Shown here: positions 17,101 to 25,468 of the stretch, piece by piece
Numbering within the stretch: position 1 is the stretch's first letter
Layout of the letters: each line of letters starts with the position of its first letter
Source: Flavisolibacter amylovorans
GTDB lineage: Bacteria; Bacteroidota; Bacteroidia; Chitinophagales; Chitinophagaceae
DNA: 64,000 bases
Assembly (NCBI RefSeq): GCF_039541815.1
Contig: NZ_BAABGY010000016.1
Span: 124,001 to 188,000, forward strand
Direction of reading: 5' to 3'
Notes under the pieces: model-generated
The model's input: only the letters and a program-made list of their open reading frames with translations
The model's database searches: none
Told to the model about the DNA's origin: nothing
Program-made: the position numbers and the translations under genes

Positions 17101-17405
17101 CCGCCGCGCGCGGGCACCACAAACACGTCGGTGTTGCCGTCGTACTGTCCTGTGAAGGCGATCATCGACCCGTCGGGCGAGAACACGGGGTTCGACTCGG
17201 TGCCTTCGCTCACGGTGAGGCGGCGCGGGTTGGAGCCGTCGCGGGCCGCTACCCAGAGGTCTTCGGCGTAGATGAAGGCAATGGCGTCTTTGGAGACGGC
17301 GGGCTGCCAGAGAAGGCGGGTGTCGGTGCTGTTCTGGGCAGCAGCGGTGGTGGCGCCCAGCAGGAAGAGCAATGCGGCAAGCAGGTGCGGGTGGGGTTTG
17401 TGCAT
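14163..17405 (-). CDS. Tricorn-type S41 peptidase with N-terminal beta-propeller, 1080 aa
   Basis: Homologue of the tricorn protease. A signal peptide (MHKPHPHLLAALLFLLG ... AAAQ) sets the start at 17405; the open frame extends 38 codons further but without signal-peptide logic. Residues about 30-650 contain repeated PD40/WD-like blades (NPVFSPDGSMIAFTG, DPAWSPNGKHVAYFS, HPHWSPDSRKLAFVD). A tricorn core domain, a PDZ domain (NVKAGDIILKVNGADV) and an S41 catalytic domain follow, with S968 in AGSGGDYLPYLF and the following GKTTWGG. In bacteria such proteins are periplasmic and degrade peptides. It ends at a bidirectional terminator and starts across an inverted-repeat element from the next kinase. 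Confidence 0.93.
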   Translation of the reverse strand: MHKPHPHLLAALLFLLGATTAAAQNSTDTRLLWQPAVSKDAIAFIYAEDLWVAARDGSNPRRLTVSEGTESNPVFSPDGSMIAFTGQYDGNTDVFVVPARGGVPKRLTWHPGTDLVRDFSPDGTRVLFASQRTSFTTRYYKLFTVDVRSGAEHQLPVPNAFWASYSPDGRSIAYTPIPDAFEQWKGYRGGTMSRIWFYDTRTHAVTEIPRPKSGANDTKPVWRGGTVYFRSDRDGEFNLYAYDVAGKSVKALTSFKGFPISSLEGSTDGIVFSQAGYLHFYNPASGSTAKLTVGIAADLLDQRERYVKGDQYIRSGDISPSGARVLMDYRGEILTLPAQKGDVMNLTHTPGVHEKDPAWSPNGKHVAYFSDASGEYALHIRNSDGSGAARPIALKGAGFYAHPHWSPDSRKLAFVDNARRLYVADIATGAVTRIAEDEHYIPGAFRDLFGSWSHDGTHLAYTTISETNFQRAWIYSVADGTSRPVSDALSNVTDPTFDPSGKYLYLLASTDAGPVLNWFDQSANDMESTNAIYLVTLQKSVPSPFARENEMEGSDTTARGPYKADSNSRKLWIDWDGLLQRVVPLPIARGRYRSLAVVKEGELFYLAAAPRNATPTMLHLYSLKKRKEEPIMPADAFRIAAKGEKTLFMSKGKWGIVPTGQKPTPESMINTANIQVKINPKEEWTNIFNEAWRVNRDYFYDPGMHGVDWAAMKKKYEALLPDVASTGDLYRMMQWMFSELSVGHHRFSSPGDRRTNLETVPGGLLGADYDTVGNRYRITKIYGGLNWTPELRAPLTEPGVNVKAGDIILKVNGADVTADKNFYSYFENTAERIVTLTVAANTAGTDTRTVKVVPVASEVALRNRDWVEGNIRKVHEATKGQVAYVYVPNTAALGHEYFKRYFFPQANKAAIIVDERFNGGGQLADYYIDLLKRPAQSYWRYRYGKDQKAPNASIQGPKVMLIDETAGSGGDYLPYLFRQAKLGTLVGKTTWGGLVGILGFPEFIDGGVVTAPNLAFYDEKGFGIENEGTPPDVEVEQWPAEVIAGKDPQLEKAIQIVLEQLKTNPPKKVAQPTFPVKAMK

Positions 17406-17559
17406 ATGGGTAACGATTGAAGTGATAGGTAAAGGATCCGCGGGCAGCGTGGCTGCGCGGGCCGTTAAATTAGTCGCTAGCCACCGAAACGCCAAGTGTC
17501 GCTCTGACGTTGCTCGCACTTCAACGACGCTCGTGTTGCCGGGATCGGTAACAAAGACT

Positions 17560-17785
17560 GCGCAGGCGCAGTCGACGGGGCTTGCGCCCCTTTTTCACGC
17601 GACGACGCGGCGGCGCAACGACGCTACGTTTCCGGCATCGACAAAAGAGCAAGCAATATTTCTGCGTCGGGCTACCGCACCGGCACACTCCTGCCAACAG
17701 CTTTGGGGAAAAGTTGTATTGTATTTCTCGTTGCGCCGCCGCGTCGTCGCGTGAAAAGGCTGCTTGCAGCCTGCACCAAAGTTTC
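17560..17785. repeat. Inverted-repeat element with 30-bp perfect arms
   Basis: 17592-17621 and 17728-17757 are perfect 30-bp inverted copies starting TTTTCACGCGACGACGCGG, separated by 106 bp. Outside each arm is a small hairpin (GACTGCGCAGGCGCAGTC and GGGGCTTGCGCCCC on the left, GGCTGCTTGCAGCC on the right). It lies between the tricorn gene start and the kinase stop and holds no gene. Confidence 0.75.
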
Positions 17786-17808
17786 AACGCACGGAGTGCG
17801 GTCGGCGC

Positions 17809-20103
17809 TTACGCGCCTGCGGGTGCGGGGAAATAAACCCGGAAGAGCGCGCCCTCGCCCGGCCTTCCTTCGGCCACGATATAGCCGTTGTGGTTGGTCA
17901 CCACCTTGCGCACGATGGCCAGGCCCACACCGGAGCCGCTGTATTCGGCGTTGCCGTGCAGCCGGGTGAACACGTTGAAGATCCGCTCGGCGTCGTGCTG
18001 CTCGAAGCCGATGCCGTTGTCCTGCACGCGGAGCTCCCAGAAGCGCGCCCCCTGTTGCTCGGCCGTCAGGGGCAGCCCGGTGGCCGATCCCGGCACGAGG
18101 TCGGAGGAGATGCGGACCCGCGGCGCCACGTTGGCCTTCCGGTATTTGAGCGCATTGCCCACCAGGTTCTGGAGCAGCTGCTGAAACTGGCGCCGGTCGC
18201 CCTGGAGCACCGGCAGCTCGCCCACCTCCACGGTGGCGCCGCTCTCGCGGATCTCGAGCTCGAGGTCTTCGAGCACCGCCTGCAGCTTCTTATTGAGGTC
18301 GATGGCTTCCGCCGACACCGTGCCCTTCGTGGCCTGGGCATAGGCCAGCAGGTCGTCGATGAGGAGCTGCATCCGCCGGTTGGCGCGCTCCATCCGGTCG
18401 AACTGGCGGCGCTGCCCCTCGGTGAGCGTGCCTTCGAGCTGCTGCCGCAGCATATCGGAGAAATACTGGACCTTCCGGATCGGCTCCTTCAGGTCGTGCG
18501 AGGCCGCGTAGGCAAACTCCTCGAGGTTTCGGTTCGAGCGCGTGAGCTCGTCGATCATCAGCTGCAGCCGCTCCTGGCTTTCCTTTACGGGCGTGATGTC
18601 GGTGAATACGTTGATGAAGTGGTCGTCGTCCATCTTCGCCACGGCGAGCTCCAGCCAGCGGCCGCTCGGCGGAAGGTAGTATTCGGTGCGGAAGGTGTCG
18701 CCGATCTGCAGGCCTTTCGCTGCCTGGAACAGCGGGCTCTCGAGGATGCCGGGGTCGAGGGTGCCCATGGTGCTGCCCATGATGACATCGTTGGGCACGC
18801 CGTTGAAGCGCTCGCACGCATCGTTCATCATCACGGCGATGGCATCCACCATCTCGCCCTGCTCGTTGCGGATCGCCCGGGTGATGGAGAGGCCGTTGGG
18901 CGACTGCTTCATGATGGAGGCCAGCACGTTCTTCTGCCGCCCGATCTCGTTGAGCGCCAGCTTGTGTTCCGTTACGTCGTTCACGTTCACAAGCAGCGTT
19001 CGGGCATCCAGCTTCACGATGGAGAGGTCGTACCAGCGCTCCGGGTCGGTATAATGCAGCGTCTGGGCGCCAGGCACGCCGGTGTCGAGCACCTCCTGCG
19101 CGTACTGCAGGAAAGCACCCGGGTCGTCGTTGCCGGTAATGGTGCGGAGCGACTTGCCGATGATCTGCTCCGGTGTGGTGGCGAAGATCCGGTAGAAGCT
19201 GCCGTTGGCCCGTAGAAATACGAGGTCGGTAAGGCGGCCGCGGTCGTCGGTCACGGCCTGTACGGTATAGACGCCGCTGAGCGATCCTTCGAAAATGGCG
19301 CTCAGCTCGAGCGCGTTCTGCGCGTTCTGCTGCTCCAGCTCCTTCAGGTTGGTGATGTCCATGCAGCTGAGCAGGTGCCCGTCGTTGAACTTGACCACCG
19401 AGATCGATAGCCAGCGGCCTTTCGCTTCCGAGTAGTGCTCCAGGTGCAGCGGCCGGTTCTCGTACACCACCTGCTTGCAGCGCTCGAAATAATCGAGGCG
19501 CCCGTTTTCTTCCGCTAGGCTGCGCACCGAGCCGGCAGCGCCAGGGTCGATGCCGGTGAGCAGCACGCTCTGCTGGTTGGCCCGTTGCAGGCGGAAGTCG
19601 ACGATCTCCCCGGCGGCGTCGCGCACCGATTCGTAGAGGCTCACGCCGTAGGGCAGGCTGTCGATCATGTGCTGAAGCATCAGGGTCTGCTGCTCCAGCT
19701 GCAGGTGGCTCTCGTATTCCTGCGTGCGGTTGTACACCGTGGTGAGCACCCCGCCGGAGGTTTTCACCCGTTTCAGCGACAGGTACTTCTTCAGGTTGGG
19801 ACTGTAGTACGTATAGCTGACGGGAGCGCCTTCCTCGTATACCCGGACGCATTGCTCGAAGGTTACCCGGTAATGCTCGGGGTCGGGGAGGTGATCGGCC
19901 AGCACCTGCTTGCCCTCGAAGAAGGAAACCTCCCTTCCGGTGAGCTGGGTGATGACGGCATTGCAATAGGCAATCCGGAAATCGGTGATGGTGGGGCTTC
20001 CACCCGCGGTGTCGGACCACAGGGGCTCCAGGTAGAGGAAGGCGATGTCCTGGTCCTGGCCAATCATACGGATAAGGTCAAGTTCGATGGTCGGGTGGGC
20101 CAT
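17809..20103 (-). CDS. Cytosolic PAS-domain sensor histidine kinase (4 PAS), 764 aa
   Basis: Four PAS-like domains at roughly 1-125, 135-260, 270-390 and 400-515 have the pattern of nucleotide-free PAS folds with FRLQRANQQS and LVFLRANGSF cores. HisKA follows with EEFAYAASHDLKEPIRKVQYF (H536), and HATPase_c with QNLVGNALKYRK, DNGIGF and GSGVGLAIVRK. No membrane segment is present. The gene is transcribed alone from the minus strand, with a TATCTTTA box at 20133-20140. No receiver is adjacent, so its partner is unknown. Confidence 0.92.
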   Translation of the reverse strand: MAHPTIELDLIRMIGQDQDIAFLYLEPLWSDTAGGSPTITDFRIAYCNAVITQLTGREVSFFEGKQVLADHLPDPEHYRVTFEQCVRVYEEGAPVSYTYYSPNLKKYLSLKRVKTSGGVLTTVYNRTQEYESHLQLEQQTLMLQHMIDSLPYGVSLYESVRDAAGEIVDFRLQRANQQSVLLTGIDPGAAGSVRSLAEENGRLDYFERCKQVVYENRPLHLEHYSEAKGRWLSISVVKFNDGHLLSCMDITNLKELEQQNAQNALELSAIFEGSLSGVYTVQAVTDDRGRLTDLVFLRANGSFYRIFATTPEQIIGKSLRTITGNDDPGAFLQYAQEVLDTGVPGAQTLHYTDPERWYDLSIVKLDARTLLVNVNDVTEHKLALNEIGRQKNVLASIMKQSPNGLSITRAIRNEQGEMVDAIAVMMNDACERFNGVPNDVIMGSTMGTLDPGILESPLFQAAKGLQIGDTFRTEYYLPPSGRWLELAVAKMDDDHFINVFTDITPVKESQERLQLMIDELTRSNRNLEEFAYAASHDLKEPIRKVQYFSDMLRQQLEGTLTEGQRRQFDRMERANRRMQLLIDDLLAYAQATKGTVSAEAIDLNKKLQAVLEDLELEIRESGATVEVGELPVLQGDRRQFQQLLQNLVGNALKYRKANVAPRVRISSDLVPGSATGLPLTAEQQGARFWELRVQDNGIGFEQHDAERIFNVFTRLHGNAEYSGSGVGLAIVRKVVTNHNGYIVAEGRPGEGALFRVYFPAPAGA

Positions 20104-20132
20104 AAGGGATCTTTTTAGCCGGGCTTGTGCCG

Positions 20133-20140
20133 TAAAGATA
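20133..20140 (-). promoter_or_regulatory. Putative -7 promoter box (TATCTTTA, minus strand)
   Basis: Thirty bases ahead of the minus-strand kinase start at 20103; one mismatch to TAnnTTTG. Confidence 0.45.
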
Positions 20141-20330
20141 GCCTACGGTTGTATCACCGCACGTTACTCCGGCCGGCGGCCACCCGTTCGTTTAAAACCC
20201 TGCACCAACGGCAACGCGGGAGTTCAACATGTATAAGTACAAGTGATTAGGCCCCTGAAAAAGACGCGGGGCACGATCGTACATTCCCGATCCTGGCGCA
20301 ACTTGTAGCCCCTTTCAACCAGATGATCCC

Positions 20331-20540
20331 ATGAACCAGCAAACGCTCCAAGAACAGCTCAGCCTCCTGGAAAGCCAATTTGCCGAATTGCTCACCGAAG
20401 GAGCCACCCCGCCCGTACTGCGGGCCACCTGGGCCCTCATCCGCCAGCAGCGCAGGCTCCTCGCCACTACGCAAGACCCGGCGGCATCGCCCGAAAACGC
20501 AGTCGCCAACACGCCGGTTTGCGGCCAGGCCTGCCCGTAA
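20331..20540 (+). CDS. Small hypothetical protein, 69 aa
   Basis: Starts MNQQTLQEQLSLLESQFAEL, a predicted amphipathic helix, followed by a second helix (PPVLRATWALIRQQRRLLA) and an Ala/Pro-rich tail with two Cys near the C-terminus. Codons are host-like. No family is recognised. It stands alone between the kinase at 17809 (opposite strand) and the second cassette. The gap 20541-20787 after it holds only the promoter for the next gene. Confidence 0.5.
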   Translation: MNQQTLQEQLSLLESQFAELLTEGATPPVLRATWALIRQQRRLLATTQDPAASPENAVANTPVCGQACP

Positions 20541-20749
20541 GCCGGTGCTTGGGGGTCGGTATGGTCACCCCGTGGCTGTCTATCGGTCTAGTGGTGACCG
20601 GGTTGCGGCGCGGCGCGTTGTCCGTTGCCGGTAGTTGCCTGCTACGACAAGACCACGCTCACCCATTCACGATTCACGACCAGGCGCGGAGGAATAGGTG
20701 CGGCAACAACCGCCGGTTGTTTCTTTGCAGCATCACCGCCGCGAAAGCC

Positions 20750-20757
20750 TACATTTG
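20750..20757 (+). promoter_or_regulatory. Bacteroidota promoter (TACATTTG with upstream TTTG)
   Basis: An exact TAnnTTTG -7 box 30 bp ahead of the 20788 start, with a TTTG -33 element at 20724-20727 (22-bp spacing). Confidence 0.6.
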
Positions 20758-20787
20758 CCTGCACCCATCTTCTTTCAACCGCCTTCC

Positions 20788-21150
20788 ATGCACTACATCG
20801 ACCTGAACAGCATCACCGAGGAGCACGTTTGCGGCCATTGGGAGGTATTCAGCCGGGCCCTGGGCGGCACAGCTGCCAGTGTATTCTCCGACATCCGCAT
20901 CATCGAGATCCGGCCGGGACACTACCGCTCCGTGAACGGTAAGGAACGCACCGGCGAGTGGCAGGTGGTGCGCGAAGACCGGATCATCTACAACCCCCAG
21001 CTCAAATTCTTTATCGACGGGCAGCAGGTAGGCAACGCCATCATCACCCGCCTGCTCTCCGAGCGCAGCGCCGGCGGCTGCGTCCATAAGCTCACGCTCT
21101 ACTTCAGCACCGGCCTCGAGCTGCTGCTCCATAAAAAAGACAACTCCTAA
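20788..21150 (+). CDS. Small beta-rich (lipocalin-like) protein, cassette copy 2
   Basis: 120 residues, MHYIDLNSITEEHVCGHWEV at the start. It is clearly paralogous to the protein at 2639: shared DIRIIEIRPGHYRSVNGKER, WQVVRE, YNPQLKFFI, VGNAIITRL and KLTLYF-TGLEL blocks. The residues conserved between copies cluster around the RSVNGKER turn and the NPQLKFFI strand. The same start residue in both copies supports the ATG at 20788. The next gene, 15 bp downstream, is again CZB-PAS-PAS. A good -7/-33 promoter precedes it. No signal peptide. Function unknown. Confidence 0.82.
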   Translation: MHYIDLNSITEEHVCGHWEVFSRALGGTAASVFSDIRIIEIRPGHYRSVNGKERTGEWQVVREDRIIYNPQLKFFIDGQQVGNAIITRLLSERSAGGCVHKLTLYFSTGLELLLHKKDNS

Positions 21151-21165
21151 CCAGACGCTGCTTTT

Positions 21166-22491
21166 ATGAACACGAACGATACCCGTCTTTACTTCGAGCA
21201 GGCCCGTGCCCATCACCTCGCCTTCAAGGCCCGGCTGCGCGCCTACCTCTACGGCAGCCCCGCCGACGATACCGCGCTCCGCGCCCCCCGGCAGTGCAGC
21301 CTGGGCAAGTGGATCTACGGGCATGCGTTACCGTTATACGGCGACCTGCCGGGCATGAAGGCCCTCGAGTCCGTACACAACCGCATCCACGAACAGGCCA
21401 CGGAACTCATCGACCTCTATAACTCCGGCAACAAGGACCGCGCCCGCGCCGGCCTTGCAGACATCGAGCCCACTGCCGCGGAACTGGTGGACCTGCTCAC
21501 GCAGGTGGAGCGGCAGGTAGCGGGCGACGCCGCACCGGGCCATTCCGAAACCTTCCGGGCATTCGGCGAGCTGATGCAGGCCAACCAGGAGCTGGAGCGT
21601 ACCGTCCGCGCCTATTCCGACGCGGCCGTGAGCGAGCAGAAGACGCTGTACGAGGTGCTGATGCAGCTGCCCGCGCACATCTCGCTGCTGATGGGCGATA
21701 CATTCGTTTTCGAGCTCGTGAATCCGCCCGCCCTCGCCGTGATCGGCGGCCGCGACGTGATCGGCAAACGATTGGGGGAAGCCTTCCCCGAGCTCGAGGA
21801 GCAGGGCTTCGGCGATCTCCTCATGCAGGTATACCGCAGCGGCGAACCCTATCTCGCCAAGGAGCTCCCGGCACGACTGAACTTTCCCGACGGCTCCACC
21901 CAGGAATACTTCGTGGACGTCACCTACCTGCCCTTCCGCGACTCGGCCGGCAGCATCGTGGGCGTCATTTCCTTCTCCTACGACGTAACCGACGCCGTGC
22001 GGGCACGCCGCCGGATCCAGGAAAGCGAGGAGCGCTTCCGCTTTATGTCGGACGCCCTGCCCAACCAGGCCTGGACCGCCCGCGCCGACGGATCCCTCGA
22101 CTACGTGAACGAGCGCACCTGCCGGTATTTCAACCGGAGCGAGGAGGAGATCACCGGCGCCGGCTGGCAGCACGTGGTGCACCCCGACGACCTGCCCGGT
22201 GTGATCGAACAGTGGACCCGCAGCCTGCAAACCCTCGAGCCCTACCGCGTGGAGTTCCGGCTGCTTTGCCACAACGGCGAATACCGCTGGCACCTCGGCC
22301 AGGCCAATGCCTTCACCAGCAGCTCCGGCGAAGTGAAATGGTACGGCAGCAATACCGATATCCACGACCTCAAAACGCTCCAGGACCGCCTTCAGCAGGC
22401 CTACGACGACCTGGAGGTGAAGGTGCGGTTCCGCAACATCGAGCTCGAGCGGCTCAACCTGGAACTGCGCGAGAAGCTTGACGGGAAATAG
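21166..22491 (+). CDS. CZB-PAS-PAS sensory protein without kinase domain, cassette copy 2
   Basis: 441 residues, paralogous along its length to the protein at 3029. The CZB domain spans about 10-105, with H17, C44 (CSLGKWIYG), H71 and H75 as likely zinc ligands. PAS domains lie at about 165-285 and 290-405, then a coiled coil (QQAYDDLEVKVRFRNIELER) nearly identical to that of copy 1. There is no catalytic output domain. A strong hairpin follows the gene (22524-22552), and a GTG-started PAS kinase with its receiver lies 340 bp downstream. The conserved coil is the likely docking surface for a kinase (inference). Confidence 0.85.
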   Translation: MNTNDTRLYFEQARAHHLAFKARLRAYLYGSPADDTALRAPRQCSLGKWIYGHALPLYGDLPGMKALESVHNRIHEQATELIDLYNSGNKDRARAGLADIEPTAAELVDLLTQVERQVAGDAAPGHSETFRAFGELMQANQELERTVRAYSDAAVSEQKTLYEVLMQLPAHISLLMGDTFVFELVNPPALAVIGGRDVIGKRLGEAFPELEEQGFGDLLMQVYRSGEPYLAKELPARLNFPDGSTQEYFVDVTYLPFRDSAGSIVGVISFSYDVTDAVRARRRIQESEERFRFMSDALPNQAWTARADGSLDYVNERTCRYFNRSEEEITGAGWQHVVHPDDLPGVIEQWTRSLQTLEPYRVEFRLLCHNGEYRWHLGQANAFTSSSGEVKWYGSNTDIHDLKTLQDRLQQAYDDLEVKVRFRNIELERLNLELREKLDGK

Positions 22492-22523
22492 CAGGACATC
22501 GCGTCCGTTCTGATCAACTTTTC

Positions 22524-22552
22524 CGCCGCCCGGGTCCGAAGCCCGGGCGGCG
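22524..22552 (+). terminator. GC-rich hairpin after cassette copy 2
   Basis: A perfect 11-bp stem (CGCCGCCCGGG/CCCGGGCGGCG) with a 7-nt loop, 32 bp after the stop codon; the usual T-run is missing. The remaining gap to 22830 holds a TTCGTGAAG/CTTCACGAA inverted pair (22654-22662, 22699-22707) and a promoter, but no gene. Confidence 0.6.
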
Positions 22553-22777
22553 CCCGTTAACCCCTTCCCGGCGCCCCGGCACGAAGCGACCCGTTTTGCC
22601 CTATGAATCGGGCTATGCGATGCGCCGTCGGCGCGGATGATCCGGTGAGACTTTTCGTGAAGTATCTGGCACGGGCTCGCTCCTGCTGACGCGGCACGCT
22701 TCACGAATTTTCAGGGAGCGCCTGTTCTAGCGACAGCTTCTAACAACTCTTTTTGATTCGCTGAACTGGCCGCTGTT

Positions 22778-22785
22778 TAACTTTA
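22778..22785 (+). promoter_or_regulatory. Putative promoter (TAACTTTA with upstream TTTTG)
   Basis: A -7-like box 45 bp ahead of the GTG start at 22831, with TTTTG at 22751-22755 as a candidate -33 element. Confidence 0.45.
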
Positions 22786-22830
22786 ACCCGTTTTATCAGC
22801 CCTTATTCCATACAACCCTTACCTATTATC

Positions 22831-24732
22831 GTGAATCCATCGCACCTGCTCCAACACATGCCGGAGGCCGTGCTGCAATTGGATGCAGACGGCTTTATCG
22901 GGTATGCCAACCCGATGGCGACCACCCTTACCGGCTATCCCCCGCAGGAATTGCTTAACGGCTCCCGTGTGCTCCTGTACGCCGGGCCCGAAGACAGTAT
23001 CCGCGCCGAATACGAGTTCGGCATCGCCGCGCGTACCGGCCAGTACACCTCCGAAGGCTGGCGCCTCCGCAAAGACGGCTCCCGCTTCTGGGGGGAGCTG
23101 CTCATCTCCGCCCTCCGGAACGACGACGGGAGCACCTCGGCGTTCACCGTGCTGCTCCGCGACACCAGCGCCCGCAAGGAGGCCGAAGTGGAGCTGCGCA
23201 AGAGCGAGGAGCGCTTCCGCATCATGGTAGAGGGCGTGAGCGAGTATGGTATCTTCCTCCTCGACACCACCGGCCACATCCTGACCTGGAACGATGGCGC
23301 CGCCCGCATCAAGGGCTACTCGCCGAGCGAGATCATCGGCAAGCACTTCTCCACCTTCTACACCACCGAGGACCTCCAGGACGGAAAGCCCGCCCGCGAG
23401 ATCCGCATCGCCGCCGAAACCGGCAAGTACGAGGAGGAAGGCTGGCGCGTGCGCAAGAACGGCTCCGTGTTCTGGGCCAACATCGTGATCACGGCACTGC
23501 TCAACGAGCAGAACAAGCTCGTGGGCTTCTCCAAGGTGACCCGCGACCTCACCGATCGCCGCTTCAATGAAGAGACGCTGCGCCAGAGCGAGGAGCGCTA
23601 CCGCTCGCTCGTGGAGCAGGTGATCGACTACGGCATCTTCCTGATGGACGAAAAAGGCCGCATCGTTTCCTGGAACGAGGGCGCCCGCCGCATCTCCGGC
23701 TATGGCCCCGACGAGATCATCGGCAAGTACTTTTCCATCTTCTACCCCGAGGAAGACCTCCTCAACGGCAAGCCCGCCCACGAGCTCAAGGTGGCCCGCG
23801 CCGAGGGCAAGTACGAGGAGGAAGGCTGGCGCCTCCGCAAGGACGGCTCCCGCTTCTGGGCCTCCGTGCTCATCACCGCGGTATTCAACAACGACGGCAC
23901 CCTCATCGGCTTCTCGAAGGTGACGCGCGACCTCACCGAGCGTAAGGAGTCGGAGCGCGCGCTGCGCGACTCCTTCGAGCGCTACCGCCGCCTGGCCGAG
24001 GAGCTGAAACTCACCAACCGCGAGCTGGTGGAAGCCAACGGCGAGCTCGAGCAGTTCACCTCCATCGTATCGCACGACCTGCAGGAGCCGATCCGCAGTA
24101 TCAAAGGCTTTCTCCAGCTCATCGAAATGAAGCTGACGGAGGGCGCCACCGCCGACCTCGGCACCTATATCCGCAAGTCGATCGGCGCGGCCGACCGGAT
24201 GCGGGAGCTCATCCAGAACCTGCTGCAATATGCCCAGCTGGGAAAAAGCGAGCTGGCGCCACAACCCGTAGACCTCAACGCCCTCCTCAACGAGTCGCTC
24301 CAGAACCTGCGGGAGGTGATCGAGCGGAGCAAGGCGCAGATCACGATCGAGAACGAGGTGGACTCCGTGCCCGGCGACCGGGTGCAGCTCGGACAGCTCA
24401 TCCAGAACCTGCTCAGCAACGCCCTCAAGTTTACCGAAACCGAGTTCCCGAAGATCCGCATCCGCATCCGCCGCGCCGGCGACGAGGCGCACTTCAGTGT
24501 GTCCGACAACGGCATCGGCATCTCGCAGGGCGACCTCCTGAAGGTGTTCGAGATCTTCCGGCGCCTCCATACCAACAAGCCGTACCCGGGCACGGGCATC
24601 GGCCTTGCCATCTGCAAGAAGATCGTGGACCGCCACGGCGGGCGCATCTGGCCCGAGTCGGAGCCCGGAAAAGGCACCACCTTCCACTTTACCCTCAACG
24701 AAGCGATACAAGAGAAAATCCTGACCCCATGA
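22831..24732 (+). CDS. Cytosolic PAS-domain sensor histidine kinase (3 PAS), 633 aa, GTG start
   Basis: Three PAS domains (about 1-120, 130-250, 255-375). The second and third are close repeats of each other (GYSPSEIIGKHFSTFY / GYGPDEIIGKYFSIFY, and both contain GKYEEEGWR with RKNGSVFWA or RKDGSRFWA). A short coil (LKLTNRELVEANGELEQFTS) leads to HisKA with IVSHDLQEPIRSIKGF (H415) and HATPase_c with QNLLSNALKFTE, DNGIGI and GTGIGLAICKK. No membrane segments. The GTG at 22831 is the only start that keeps the first PAS whole. The gene overlaps its receiver gene by 4 bp (ATGA), a translationally coupled two-component pair. Confidence 0.93.
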   Translation: MNPSHLLQHMPEAVLQLDADGFIGYANPMATTLTGYPPQELLNGSRVLLYAGPEDSIRAEYEFGIAARTGQYTSEGWRLRKDGSRFWGELLISALRNDDGSTSAFTVLLRDTSARKEAEVELRKSEERFRIMVEGVSEYGIFLLDTTGHILTWNDGAARIKGYSPSEIIGKHFSTFYTTEDLQDGKPAREIRIAAETGKYEEEGWRVRKNGSVFWANIVITALLNEQNKLVGFSKVTRDLTDRRFNEETLRQSEERYRSLVEQVIDYGIFLMDEKGRIVSWNEGARRISGYGPDEIIGKYFSIFYPEEDLLNGKPAHELKVARAEGKYEEEGWRLRKDGSRFWASVLITAVFNNDGTLIGFSKVTRDLTERKESERALRDSFERYRRLAEELKLTNRELVEANGELEQFTSIVSHDLQEPIRSIKGFLQLIEMKLTEGATADLGTYIRKSIGAADRMRELIQNLLQYAQLGKSELAPQPVDLNALLNESLQNLREVIERSKAQITIENEVDSVPGDRVQLGQLIQNLLSNALKFTETEFPKIRIRIRRAGDEAHFSVSDNGIGISQGDLLKVFEIFRRLHTNKPYPGTGIGLAICKKIVDRHGGRIWPESEPGKGTTFHFTLNEAIQEKILTP

Positions 24733-25139
24733 AGACCTACAGAATCATACTGGTGGAGAACGACGAAGACGAGCAATTCTTTATGCGGGAAGCCTTCGAG
24801 GCGTCGGGACGCTTCGAAGTGCTGGCGCAGGCATCTAACGGCGACGAGCTGGTGACCTGGCTCCGCGAGCACCCGGGGCAGCTGCCCGACCTCATCCTCT
24901 CCGACCTCAACATGCCCGGCATGAACGGCATGGAGCTGCTGCATGCCCTGCGCGCCGACGCCCGCTACGCGGCGCTGCCGGTGGTGATCACGTCCACCTC
25001 CTCCACGCAATCCATCATCGACCGGGCGCTCGCGGCGGGCGCCAGCTGGTACCGCGTCAAGCCCGAGACCTTCATCTCCTACGGACCCTTCGCGGAGACG
25101 CTGTACCAGGAGCTGCAGGCGCGCCTGGCCGTTGGTTAA
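24729..25139 (+). CDS. Stand-alone response regulator receiver (Rcp1-like), 136 aa
   Basis: A single receiver domain with acidic residues in ILVENDEDEQ, phospho-acceptor D59 in LSDLNMPGMNG, the switch region TSTSSTQS, and Lys in YRVKPETF. No output domain. The ATG overlaps the stop of the kinase at 22831, so the two are an evident cognate pair. As with other Rcp1-type receivers, the downstream effect must go through protein contact or phosphotransfer. Confidence 0.94.
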   Translation: MKTYRIILVENDEDEQFFMREAFEASGRFEVLAQASNGDELVTWLREHPGQLPDLILSDLNMPGMNGMELLHALRADARYAALPVVITSTSSTQSIIDRALAAGASWYRVKPETFISYGPFAETLYQELQARLAVG

Positions 25140-25432
25140 GGAGCGGGTATGTAGTGAGTAAGACAGACGGCCGCAGGCGGCCTCGCTTTTTCTAAAGCGG
25201 TACGAGGGTTTCACGCAGAGACGCAAAGACACGGAGCATGCCAAGAGTAAGGCCTGCCGTCGGCCGGGCGTTCTGACACGACGGCGCAGCACAAAGCGCT
25301 GCCCGTCATTGCGAACGAAGTGAAGCAATCTCCTCCGCCCCGAAGCTTCGGGGCGCGGAGTGTCCTTTAAAGCCGCAACCATAGCCCCCCATAGGTTATG
25401 GCGATTGCTAGCTGAATCATGCAAACAGCCCC
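25140..25432. repeat. Intergenic repeat cluster (GTCATTGCGAA copy, hairpins, CAAACAGCCCC end)
   Basis: The 329-bp gap has no gene. It contains GGCCGCAGGCGGCC, TTTCACGCAGAGACGCAAAG (about 25210-25229), a copy of the widespread GTCATTGCGAACGAAGTGAA repeat (25305-25333), a perfect 20-bp palindrome CGCCCCGAAGCTTCGGGGCG (25336-25355) and a CAAACAGCCCCTTCAC end motif (about 25416-25431). Confidence 0.7.
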
Positions 25433-25468
25433 TTCACGACCAATAAAGCCGTGAGTTGCACCTCATTT

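Noticed and set aside
17521..17836. Several 60-160-codon frames on both strands around the inverted-repeat element
   Set aside because: They are translations of the inverted repeat and its hairpins.
22819..24711. A 630-codon minus-strand open frame, and similar long antisense frames at 2531-4471, 21334-22704, 36498-38876 and 61119-63410
   Set aside because: All mirror clear kinase or Hsp70 genes and show no motifs of their own.
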